From Streptosporangiaceae bacterium (GTDB lineage: Bacteria; Actinomycetota; Actinomycetes; Streptosporangiales; Streptosporangiaceae): 8,822 nt of DNA. The position numbers and the translations under genes were made by a program. The stretch is taken from positions 1 to 8,822 of the forward strand of contig JASHQP010000504.1 in NCBI GenBank assembly GCA_030039095.1. The letters are read 5' to 3'. This document shows, one piece after another, positions 1 to 5,324 of this stretch. How positions within the stretch are numbered: the stretch's first letter is position 1; each line of letters starts with the position of its first letter. The notes below the pieces were generated by a model. That model had not been told where the DNA came from. It saw only the letters and a list, made by a program, of their open reading frames with translations, and ran no database searches.

Positions 1-195
1 GGCCGGCCCGCCAGGCCCACCGCCAGCCTCATCTTCAGCACGCTGGCCACGCTGCGGCTGCGCCCCGGCACCAGCGACAGCCCGCCGCAGATACCCCAGC
101 CAACCCCCATCCAGCAGCGCCTCCTCGACCTGCTCAAAATCGACCCCAGAAAGCTCGGCGGGCCACCGCACCCCATGTGCGAATTACGGGTCTAG
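1..195 (+). CDS. C-terminal fragment of a gene, possibly a transposase
   Basis: The first forward frame is open from the window edge to a TAG at 193-195, giving 64 residues. Almost every codon ends in G or C, as in the real genes further right, so I read it as the 3' end of a gene whose start lies outside. The fragment runs from a hydrophobic stretch (SLIFSTLATLRLR) through a proline-rich link (PQIPQPTPIQQ) to an amphipathic RLLDLLKIDP segment. This arrangement resembles the C-terminal tail of IS4/IS1634-type transposases of actinomycetes, where a linker plus a T-P-x-Q-x-x-x-L-x-x-L segment follows the catalytic core. That identification is from memory of the family and is weak, because no catalytic residue is inside the window. 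A strong hairpin begins 27 bases after the stop. Confidence 0.5.
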   Translation, partial: GRPARPTASLIFSTLATLRLRPGTSDSPPQIPQPTPIQQRLLDLLKIDPRKLGGPPHPMCELRV

Positions 196-222
196 AGCAT
201 GCCTCGCAGATCTTGACATGCC

Positions 223-280
223 GTAGTGTCGCCGGCCCGTAGCTGTCGCTCTAGCCGCAGCAACGGGCCGGCGACCCTAC
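223..280. terminator. Long hairpin, candidate bidirectional terminator
   Basis: Bases 223-240 and 263-280 form an 18-bp inverted repeat with one mismatch. The inner 13 bp (GTCGCCGGCCCGT and its complement) are perfect, and outer GTAG/CTAC arms follow a single mismatch. Inside, GCTG (242-245) and CAGC (258-261) can extend the stem past an A-A mismatch. There is no T-run on either strand, so it would be a U-less terminator of the kind proposed for actinobacteria. It lies between the end of the left-edge gene (stop at 195) and the convergent methyltransferase gene (stop at 477). A mobile-element end or recombination hairpin is the alternative. Confidence 0.5.
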
Positions 281-476
281 TGCCCCCCGCCGGGCCCCGC
301 GATAGGATGCCCGAAATACCTGATATATACCGGTTTCTAACGAGGCGGCTTCACCGATTCCGGTCAGCAAGCGAGTTTCGGCTCGACGCATACAGCCTTT
401 TTGGTGCGCCCGCATTTGCCCTCGACGACGCCACAGGCCGGCCAGCGACCCTCCGATGGTCTACGGGACACACGGC

Positions 477-1052
477 CTAGCCGGAACGCGATAGCCGCGA
501 AGGTGTCGTCGACAGGCGGGCGAGGATCACCTCGAGCGCGCGGGTGTCGCTGGGCACCGCGGCCCGCCGCATGTGCTCGATGTTCCAGCCCGCGAACGTG
601 TGACCGATGACCCTTTCGTCGATGTCGTTGCGCGCGCCGGCCGCGCGGAGGCTGGCGCGCAGCAGCAGCCTGCCACCGGGCCGCAGGACGCGGCGGAGTT
701 CCTCGGCGTACCGCACCCGGTCTCGCGGGGCCAGGTAGTGGAAACAGCCGCGGTCGAGCGCGGCGTCAAAGCAGTCCCGGTGAAACGGAAGCTGGCGGAC
801 GTCCGCGCGCATGAACACCGCGCCGTTGCTTCTAGCAGCCGCCCTGGCCAGAGCCACCTGTGACAAGTCGACGCCGGTCACCTGCCAGCCAGCCGCGGCG
901 AGATGGCCCGCCTCGGTGCCCAGACCGCAGCCGACGTCGAGCGCGCGCCCGCCTGGCCGCAGCCAGCCATCGCCGAGCGCCGTGAGCAGTTCCGGCGACG
1001 GCCGGGACAAATGCCACCACCGGTAGGTTCCGTCGGCGTAGTGATCGGCCAT
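477..1052 (-). CDS. Class I SAM-dependent methyltransferase
   Basis: This 191-residue protein should transfer a methyl group from S-adenosylmethionine to an unidentified small acceptor in the cytosol. The Rossmann-fold signature is clear. Motif I is ALDVGCGLG at about residues 37-45, the ribose-binding acidic residue is in GVDLS (about D62), an adenine-side acidic residue follows in RADVRQLPF (about D84), the post-motif strand is DAALDRGCFHYL (95-106), and LRPGGRLLL lies at 123-130. The DRGCFHYL segment resembles thiopurine/TehB-like small-molecule methyltransferases. The length, just under 200 residues, fits a minimal single-domain enzyme with no substrate-binding extension. The ATG start keeps the N-terminal YADGTYRWWHL segment, but there is no clear Shine-Dalgarno sequence before it. 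The gene is divergent from the amidohydrolase, with 107 bp between the two starts. The substrate is unknown. Confidence 0.85.
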   Translation of the reverse strand: MADHYADGTYRWWHLSRPSPELLTALGDGWLRPGGRALDVGCGLGTEAGHLAAAGWQVTGVDLSQVALARAAARSNGAVFMRADVRQLPFHRDCFDAALDRGCFHYLAPRDRVRYAEELRRVLRPGGRLLLRASLRAAGARNDIDERVIGHTFAGWNIEHMRRAAVPSDTRALEVILARLSTTPSRLSRSG

Positions 1053-1096
1053 GACGACAGTGTGGCTCGAGACACCTTCGGGCGGGCGAGGGCTGA

Positions 1097-1117
1097 CCCC
1101 TGGCGAGTCCGCCGGGG
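1097..1117. other. Bulged hairpin in the divergent intergenic region
   Basis: CCCC and GGCG (separated by a bulged T) pair with CGCC and GGGG around an AGTC loop, giving an 8-bp G/C stem between the divergent methyltransferase and amidohydrolase starts. It could be an operator or just GC-rich background. I see nothing else definite in this 107-bp gap apart from the -10 box at 1148. Confidence 0.25.
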
Positions 1118-1147
1118 CCCAGCCGCGGGCGTCGCGCCGGAGCCGGT

Positions 1148-1153
1148 TAACCT
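1148..1153 (+). promoter_or_regulatory. -10 box TAACCT, leaderless start for the amidohydrolase
   Basis: TAACCT fits the actinobacterial TANNNT -10 consensus and ends exactly 6 bases before the ATG at 1160, so the expected transcription start falls on or next to the A of the start codon. No Shine-Dalgarno sequence and no convincing -35 box are present. This supports a leaderless mRNA and decides the start codon. Confidence 0.5.
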
Positions 1154-1159
1154 GCGGCC

Positions 1160-2371
1160 ATGGGTACCTTGTCGATCATTAATGCCGCCGTGTTCGACGG
1201 CGTGTCCGACGGCCTGGGGGACGGGCCGGTGCACATGGCCGACGGCCGCATCGTGTCGGTCGGCGGGGCTCCCCAGCCAGCGGACGAGGTCATCGACGCG
1301 CGTGGCGGCACCGTGCTACCCGGCCTGATCGACGCGCACTGCCACGCCTACGGCATCAGCCTGGACATGATGGCAACGGAGTCGCAGCCGCTCAGCTACG
1401 TCGCGCTGGCCGCAAGCCGGCGGCTGGGCCGTGCGCTGGCCCGCGGGTTCACCACGGTGCGCGACCCGGCGGGCGGGGACGCGGGACTGGCCCGGGCCAT
1501 CGCCGAGGGCCTCATCCCCTCGCCCCGCTATCTGTGGACCGGAGCGGCGCTGAGCCAGACCGGCGGTCACGGCGACGCGCGCGGTCCCGACAGCGAGACC
1601 TGCCCGTGCTATGCGCACGGCTGCGAAGTTGTCGACGGAGTCGACCCGCTGCGCAAGGCGGTCAGGGAGCGGTTCCGCCGCGGCGCGCACGCGATCAAGA
1701 TCATGACGTCGGGCGGTGTCATGTCGCTAGCCGACCCGATCCGGATCCCGCAGTACTCCGCCGAGGAGATCCGCGCGGTGACCGACGAGGCGGCCCGGCG
1801 CGGCAGCTACGTCGCCGCGCACGCCTACTCGCCCGAGGCGATACGCCACTCGATCGACAACGGCGTGCGCAGCATCGAGCACGGCAACCTGCTCGATGCA
1901 CAGACGGCGGCGGCGATGGCCTCGGCCGGGGCTTTCCTCGTGCCCACCTTGGCCACCTATGACGCGATGGAGCGCCGCGGAGAGCAGATCGGCATGCCAG
2001 CCGTGTCCCGGCAGAAAAACCGGGAGGTCCTGCGGTCCGGTCGCCACGCCGTCGAGCTTGCCCGCGCCGCCGGGGTGCGCGTCGGCTTCGGCACCGACCT
2101 CATGGGCCCGCTGGAGGACGAGCAACTCCACGGCCTGCGCCTGCAGGCCGAGGTGGACGGCATCTGGACCGCGCTGGCGTCGGCGACCTCGGTCAACGCT
2201 GAGCTGATCGGCCGGCCTGACCTCGGCCGGGTTGCCGAGGGCTGCGCCGCCGACCTGCTCATCCTGGGCGGCAACATCGGCGACGACCCATCGGCGGTGT
2301 GGTCACCCGGCAGCCTGCGGACGATCGTGCAGGACGGGCGCGTTGTCCGCGACATCACAGCGCCTGCTTAG
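1160..2371 (+). CDS. Metal-dependent amidohydrolase (COG1228-like, Xaa-Pro/imidazolonepropionase type)
   Basis: This 403-residue protein is a TIM-barrel metal-dependent hydrolase of the amidohydrolase superfamily, which cleaves amide bonds in dipeptides or cyclic amides. The N-terminal beta-sandwich strand (INAAVFDGVSDG, DGRIVSVGG) leads into GTVLPGLIDAHCHAY, giving the HxH metal ligands at about H60 and H62. The bridging lysine, usually carbamylated, is in AIKIMTSGGVMS (about K180). Further ligands are in YVAAHAYS (about H220) and SIEHGNLL (about H241), and the catalytic Asp is in GFGTDLMGP (about D313). The C-terminal strand region (GCAADLLILGG, VQDGRVV) closes the sandwich, so the protein is complete. 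The KIMTSGG motif matches the subgroup holding Xaa-Pro and Xaa-Arg/Lys dipeptidases, but the substrate cannot be fixed. There is no signal peptide, so it is cytosolic. Its stop lies 14 bp from the stop of the convergent gene. Confidence 0.9.
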   Translation: MGTLSIINAAVFDGVSDGLGDGPVHMADGRIVSVGGAPQPADEVIDARGGTVLPGLIDAHCHAYGISLDMMATESQPLSYVALAASRRLGRALARGFTTVRDPAGGDAGLARAIAEGLIPSPRYLWTGAALSQTGGHGDARGPDSETCPCYAHGCEVVDGVDPLRKAVRERFRRGAHAIKIMTSGGVMSLADPIRIPQYSAEEIRAVTDEAARRGSYVAAHAYSPEAIRHSIDNGVRSIEHGNLLDAQTAAAMASAGAFLVPTLATYDAMERRGEQIGMPAVSRQKNREVLRSGRHAVELARAAGVRVGFGTDLMGPLEDEQLHGLRLQAEVDGIWTALASATSVNAELIGRPDLGRVAEGCAADLLILGGNIGDDPSAVWSPGSLRTIVQDGRVVRDITAPA

Positions 2372-2385
2372 GCGGTTGACCGCGG

Positions 2386-2787
2386 TTACCAGAGGCGTCT
2401 GCCGCCATTGACCCTGGCCTTGATCTGGGATCGTTTCGCCTCGCTCGCGATGAGGGCTTGCCTGGCGGCGGCCGTCGCCACCCTGCTGCTCGCGGGGGCG
2501 AGTGACCACACCCATGGGACGCGTCCCCGGCCCCGGTAGGGGGCCCTGCTGGGTGCGCGGGTGATGAGTCCCTCGGCGCGCAGTGCTCCGAGGGCGCGGC
2601 GGATGGAGGCCATGAGGCTGTAGCGGCGGTCCTCGCCGGAGCCGCTGTGCCGGTAGATCGCGTGGTACAACTCCCGGGCGGTCCATTCGCCGGGCTCATG
2701 GCCGGCCGTGAGCGGTGGTGCGCCGTCGGGGTGCTTCCCGAGGAGTTCGAGGATCTGGCGCTGCAGGGCTCCGTGTCCGCGGCTCAT
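2386..2787 (-). CDS. Small winged-helix-like DNA-binding protein
   Basis: This 133-residue basic protein is not one I can assign to a named family. Residues 8-17 (LQRQILELLG) look like the first helix of a winged helix. EWTARELYHAIY (34-45) is a helix-turn-helix entry, SLMASIRRALGALRAEGLI (57-75) looks like a recognition helix plus the following strand, and RAPYRGRGRVPWVWSL (81-96) is a plausible wing. The C-terminal tail (about 100-133) is Arg/Lys-rich. A role as a transcriptional regulator is inferred. It is supported by a 22-bp dyad that overlaps the gene's own -10 box, which suggests autoregulation. It starts 45 bp after the end of the oxidoreductase gene on the same strand, so partial co-transcription is possible. 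The ATG fits a leaderless start. Confidence 0.65.
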   Translation of the reverse strand: MSRGHGALQRQILELLGKHPDGAPPLTAGHEPGEWTARELYHAIYRHSGSGEDRRYSLMASIRRALGALRAEGLITRAPSRAPYRGRGRVPWVWSLAPASSRVATAAARQALIASEAKRSQIKARVNGGRRLW

Positions 2788-2793
2788 GCCGAC

Positions 2794-2799
2794 AGTCTA
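2794..2799 (-). promoter_or_regulatory. -10 box TAGACT, leaderless start for the winged-helix gene
   Basis: On the minus strand, TAGACT (TANNNT) is followed by 6 bases (GTCGGC) and then the ATG, placing the transcription start at the start codon. No Shine-Dalgarno sequence is present. The box overlaps the left half of the dyad at 2797-2818. Confidence 0.5.
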
Positions 2800-2818
2800 A
2801 GTGTTACGTAATTCTTAG
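2797..2818. promoter_or_regulatory. Dyad operator upstream of the winged-helix gene
   Basis: The 22-bp site has outer arms CTAAG and CTTAG and a perfect central palindrome TTACGTAA, each arm separated from the core by two unmatched bases; 18 of 22 positions are symmetric. It is AT-rich within a GC-rich surrounding and overlaps the -10 box, so a bound dimer would block RNA polymerase. The obvious candidate ligand is the adjacent winged-helix protein; this is inference. Confidence 0.55.
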
Positions 2819-2832
2819 GTCCGCTCAGGTGC

Positions 2833-3795
2833 TCACGGCCGCCCGTCCGTATGGAGCAGCCTGGCGAGCGAGACCAGGCCGGCGCTCAGGTCGGGGTAGG
2901 CCGGGATGAGCACGGCGCGGCCAGCGCCCCCGCGATGCAAGACGGCCAGCTGTTCCCGAGCTCGTGCGGGACTTCCCACGATGGCGAGGCGGTCGATCCA
3001 GCTGTCGGGCAGGACGGCCGCCAGGCCCGCCGCTGATCCGGTCTCCCGGCGAAGCTCGGCAAGTTCCTGGGCGAAATCAAGCACGGCCACGTGTGGCTGC
3101 CAGTCTGGTTCCCCGACCACCGCCAGGGCATCTCGCACCCGAGCCCTGGCGACTCCCGGATCATCGTCGACGGACGCGATGTTGTACGCGACGATCTCGT
3201 GATCCGTCGAAGCCGTCTGCTCAACCACCATCGAGAGGTACTCCGGCGTCACGGGCTCGGCGAGTATGGTTCCCTGCGCGACGGCGCCGGACAGCCGGAG
3301 CGACCGAGGCCCCCGCACGCCCGCGAAGACGGGCGGCACCACCGACGGCGGATGAGCCAGCTGCACCCCGTTCAGCCGTATATAGCGACCGCCGAAGTCC
3401 ACGCGCCGTCCGCCGAGCAGCCACCGGAGGGCCTGGATGTACTCCTCCAGCAGCGTGAGCGGGCTCGACGGCCAGGCTCCGACCTGATCGATCCAGCTCG
3501 GCATGCCATGTCCCACCCCTACGGTCAGCCGGCCCGGGTGGAGCCCCGCCAGGGTAGCGACCTCCATGGCGGCGAATGCCACATTGCGGGCCGCGGCCGG
3601 GACAATGCCCAGACCCACGCGCAGTGACGTCGTCGACGCCAGAATCGTTGCCGCCTGCGTGAAAGCGCCGTGCAGGAAGCAGTCCTCCGCCACCCACACC
3701 TCGGCGAACCCGAGCTGCTCGGCTTTCTGCGCATAGCCGACCAGGCGTCCCGCTGGCAGACGCGGCGGAACAAGGACACCAATCGTCAGCCCCAC
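2833..3795 (-). CDS. LLM-class (luciferase-like) flavin/F420-dependent oxidoreductase
   Basis: This 320-residue protein belongs to the bacterial luciferase-like TIM-barrel superfamily, whose actinobacterial members mostly use F420 or FMN to reduce or oxygenate small molecules. Supporting segments in order are IGVLVPPRLP at the start, AEQLGFAEVWVAED (25-38), LRVGLGIVPAAARN (58-71), ATLAGLHPGRLTVGVGHG (80-97), LLEEYIQALRWLLGG (115-129) and VPPVFAGVRGPRSLRLSG (153-170). The C-terminal IVGSPARAREQLAVL followed by VLIPAYP is also typical. The length is normal for the family. The GTG start is chosen because GGAGGA lies 6 bases upstream on the minus strand (3801-3806). The gene lies downstream of the metallopeptidase on the same strand, with 121 bp between them, and upstream of the winged-helix gene. 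Cofactor and substrate are not determinable. Confidence 0.85.
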   Translation of the reverse strand: MGLTIGVLVPPRLPAGRLVGYAQKAEQLGFAEVWVAEDCFLHGAFTQAATILASTTSLRVGLGIVPAAARNVAFAAMEVATLAGLHPGRLTVGVGHGMPSWIDQVGAWPSSPLTLLEEYIQALRWLLGGRRVDFGGRYIRLNGVQLAHPPSVVPPVFAGVRGPRSLRLSGAVAQGTILAEPVTPEYLSMVVEQTASTDHEIVAYNIASVDDDPGVARARVRDALAVVGEPDWQPHVAVLDFAQELAELRRETGSAAGLAAVLPDSWIDRLAIVGSPARAREQLAVLHRGGAGRAVLIPAYPDLSAGLVSLARLLHTDGRP

Positions 3796-3800
3796 CGGGA

Positions 3801-3806
3801 TCCTCC
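3801..3806 (-). promoter_or_regulatory. Ribosome binding site GGAGGA of the LLM oxidoreductase
   Basis: On the minus strand GGAGGA stands 5 bases before the GTG at 3795. It is one of the clearest Shine-Dalgarno sequences in the window and fixes this GTG as the start. Confidence 0.6.
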
Positions 3807-3854
3807 GTCCACGACGCGCCTCCGCATCACTCGTTGGCCGAGCGCTAACAGGAC

Positions 3855-3860
3855 AACATA
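3855..3860 (-). promoter_or_regulatory. Candidate -10 box TATGTT for the LLM oxidoreductase
   Basis: TATGTT on the minus strand fits TANNNT and lies about 60 bp upstream of the GTG at 3795. That would give a leader of about 50 nt carrying the ribosome binding site. No good -35 is seen. The box sits between GAGCGCT (3840-3846) and AGCGCTC (3889-3895), a 7-bp inverted repeat that might be regulatory. Confidence 0.3.
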
Positions 3861-3916
3861 CGGCCCTCGCGCAGCGGATGGTGTCGCCAGCGCTCCAGGG
3901 GAGGTCCGGGGCTGCC

Positions 3917-4786
3917 CTACCGCCAGGTCTGGATCGCCCGGCCGAGGGTCTCGCTCACCTCGGCTCTCAGCACGGGGGCCAGGGACGCCGCCGTGACCTC
4001 GCCGGAGCCGAGGCGGTCGGTGGCATGAAAGTAATTCCAGAAACGGACCAGCCCGTCTTCGCCGTCAGCGCCGAACATCCTGGCCGCCAGCCGCAGCCAC
4101 CGGTGCTGGTACCAGACGTAGTTCAGGGCGCTCATCGGCTGATCACCGCCCGTGTAGTGGGCTTCGAGTTCCTCCAGCGTGCTGTAGCCCTCGGCGCGCA
4201 TCCGGGCGGCCAGGCGCCGGCTCTGCGCGCCCACCGTGGGGAGCACCTCGAGCGTGTTCAGGCTGTCCGGCTGCCTCGTTGCGACGAACGCGTGGAGCGC
4301 CAGGTTGGCGAAGATCTCACCCAGCCAGAAGGTCGGCAGCCTGAGATCGCCGAGCACCTCGAAGGCGTGGCCGAGCTCATGGATCGTGACAAGGTCGAAG
4401 AATGGCTGCAGATCCAGGCCACCTGCGCCGTCAGGGTACGCCTCGAGCAGTCGCGCATAACCGCGCGGCGACGCGTCGCGGATGTCCTGCCCTATCGCGA
4501 CCCAGAACTCTCCGCTTCCCGCGGGCATCACCACGATGCCGGGCCGGATCTGGCCCTCGTCATCGTTGAAGAAGGGCAGCCCGTAAGGTTGCCTGCTCTT
4601 CCAGTCCGCCTGGCTGGCCACGATGACGGCGATGTCGGGCTCGACTCCTGAAAACAGGCAGCTGAAGTAGCGGTAGGCGCTCGCGGCGATATCGGCGGCG
4701 GCACGCGCGCGCACCAGCGACCCTTCGCTGTAACGCACCTCGAACGGATAGCCGCCCAGCGCAGCGAGCCCTGATCCCAGCGTCAC
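3917..4786 (-). CDS. Zinc metallopeptidase-like protein (HELGH gluzincin type)
   Basis: This 289-residue protein carries a zincin motif, VTIHELGHAFEV (HExxH at about 136-140). It is followed 17 residues after the second His by FWLGEIFANLALHAF, in which E157 is the likely third zinc ligand. The W-L-x-E-x-F-A arrangement is typical of the gluzincin (peptidase MA) clan. The N-terminal part (DIAVIVASQADWKSRQPYGLPFFND, PGIVVMPAG) resembles the beta-sheet lead-in of that clan. There is no signal peptide or membrane segment, so it is predicted to be cytosolic, which is less common for this clan. The start is GTG, with a -10 box seven bases upstream and no Shine-Dalgarno sequence. The gene is divergent from the VOC gene across a promoter with a 16-bp direct repeat. 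Catalysis is likely but not proven; the substrate is unknown. Confidence 0.75.
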   Translation of the reverse strand: MTLGSGLAALGGYPFEVRYSEGSLVRARAAADIAASAYRYFSCLFSGVEPDIAVIVASQADWKSRQPYGLPFFNDDEGQIRPGIVVMPAGSGEFWVAIGQDIRDASPRGYARLLEAYPDGAGGLDLQPFFDLVTIHELGHAFEVLGDLRLPTFWLGEIFANLALHAFVATRQPDSLNTLEVLPTVGAQSRRLAARMRAEGYSTLEELEAHYTGGDQPMSALNYVWYQHRWLRLAARMFGADGEDGLVRFWNYFHATDRLGSGEVTAASLAPVLRAEVSETLGRAIQTWR

Positions 4787-4793
4787 CCACCGC

Positions 4794-4799
4794 AGCGTA
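4794..4799 (-). promoter_or_regulatory. -10 box TACGCT, leaderless start for the metallopeptidase
   Basis: On the minus strand TACGCT is followed by 7 bases and then the GTG at 4786, so transcription should start at or next to the start codon. No Shine-Dalgarno sequence is visible. The 16-bp direct repeat begins 8 bp further upstream and covers the expected -35 region. Confidence 0.45.
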
Positions 4800-4807
4800 G
4801 CGGCCGA

Positions 4808-4839
4808 TAACGCCCCCGGATGTTAACGCCCCCGGATGT
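4808..4839. repeat. Perfect 16-bp tandem direct repeat in a divergent promoter
   Basis: TAACGCCCCCGGATGT occurs twice head to tail (4808-4823 and 4824-4839) with no mismatch. It lies between the two -10 boxes of the divergent metallopeptidase and VOC genes and occupies the -35 zone of both. The junction creates a GTTAAC palindrome. It may be a paired operator for a regulator of both genes, or a recent slippage duplication. Confidence 0.6.
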
Positions 4840-4845
4840 TAGGGT
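4840..4845 (+). promoter_or_regulatory. -10 box TAGGGT for the VOC gene
   Basis: TAGGGT (TANNNT) directly abuts the second copy of the 16-bp repeat and is followed by 8 bases and then GTG at 4854. This favours GTG 4854 as a near-leaderless start over the ATG at 4836, which lies inside the repeat and upstream of the -10 box. Confidence 0.45.
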
Positions 4846-4853
4846 CATTGGCT

Positions 4854-5245
4854 GTGCGGATCGACCGCCTGGATCACCTGGTGCTGACCGTGACGGACGT
4901 CGGCCGGACCGTCGAGTTCTACCAGCGGGTGCTCGGCATGCAGCCGGTGACGTTCGGCGACGGCCGCCGCGCGCTGGCGTTCGGCAATTCCAAGATCAAC
5001 TTGCACCAGGCGGGCCGGGAGTTCGAGCCGAAGGCAGCACGGCCCACGCCCGGCAGCGCCGACGTCTGCCTGATCAGCGCCGACCCGCTCGCCGATGTCT
5101 GCGATCATCTCGCCGCCGAGGCGGTCGCGATCGAGGAGGGGAGCCGGTGACGCGGACCGGCGCGACCGGCGCGACCGGCGCGATCCAGAGCGTGTACATC
5201 CGCGATCCCGACGGCAATCCGATCGAGATCAGCAACTACGCCTAG
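4854..5245 (+). pseudogene. VOC (glyoxalase/dioxygenase-fold) protein, frameshifted
   Basis: The N-terminal reading frame gives RIDRLDHLVLTVTDVGRTV, then FYQRVLGMQ, INLHQAG and VAIEEG, a typical vicinal-oxygen-chelate fold protein with metal-ligand His residues in LDHLV and NLHQ. It meets a TGA at 5148-5150. The missing C-terminus, RTGATG...SVYIRDPDGNPIEISNYA with the third ligand Glu, continues in the frame two bases over to TAG at 5243-5245. The two parts join around 5131-5147. Restoring one G in the GGGG at 5138-5141 would give a continuous protein of about 130 residues, the normal family length. Either the gene is broken or the sequence has an indel error. Right after the break a TGA tripeptide is repeated three times. 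The family includes glyoxalase-like lyases, dioxygenases and resistance proteins; the reaction here is unknown. Confidence 0.75.
5156..5182 (+). repeat. Three perfect copies of a 9-bp repeat in the VOC gene
   Basis: ACCGGCGCG is repeated three times in tandem, encoding Thr-Gly-Ala three times in the second VOC frame. Related proteins usually have a single RTGATG-type segment here, so one extra unit seems to have been added by slippage. It starts about 10 bases after the frame break. Confidence 0.6.
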
Positions 5246-5254
5246 CTTCCCGGC

Positions 5255-5297
5255 CGGGCGGGGAATGCGGCGAGCTCACCTGCCGCAACCCCGCCTG
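5255..5297 (+). terminator. Hairpin between VOC and OsmC genes
   Basis: GGCGGGG (5257-5263) pairs with CCCCGCC (5289-5295), and TGCGGC (5266-5271) pairs with GCCGCA (5282-5287). This gives 13 bp with a small internal bulge and a 10-base loop; a G-T and a C-G pair can extend the base. It begins 10 bases after the VOC stop and ends 13 bases before the OsmC ribosome binding site. There is no U-run. It is a likely terminator for the VOC transcript or an attenuating or processing structure before the OsmC gene. Confidence 0.5.
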
Positions 5298-5310
5298 AGC
5301 GCCGGGAGTG

Positions 5311-5316
5311 AAGGAG
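5311..5316 (+). promoter_or_regulatory. Ribosome binding site AAGGAG of the OsmC gene
   Basis: AAGGAG stands 8 bases before ATG 5325. An earlier in-frame ATG at 5265 lies inside the hairpin stem and would add residues unlike the family, so 5325 is preferred. Confidence 0.6.
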
Positions 5317-5324
5317 TGTCAGCG

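Noticed and set aside
213..245. TTGACA at 213-218 as the -35 of a plus-strand promoter
   Set aside because: No TANNNT box lies 16-19 bases downstream, the region folds into the long hairpin, and no plus-strand gene follows.
398..402. T5 run as a rho-independent terminator tail
   Set aside because: No adequate stem ends directly before it; the nearest CGAG/CTCG stem is 4 bp and about 15 bases away.
307..480. Open frame on the plus strand starting at ATG 307 (57 codons)
   Set aside because: It has no ribosome binding site, mixed third-base usage unlike the neighbouring genes, no recognisable protein features, and its end overlaps the methyltransferase stop.
3840..3895. GAGCGCT/AGCGCTC inverted repeat as a stem or operator
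   Set aside because: Arms are only 7 bp, each is itself nearly palindromic, and they are 42 bp apart; chance is likely in GC-rich sequence.
4836..4853. ATG 4836 as the VOC start
   Set aside because: It lies inside the 16-bp repeat and upstream of the TAGGGT -10 box, and the extra residues are not part of the fold.
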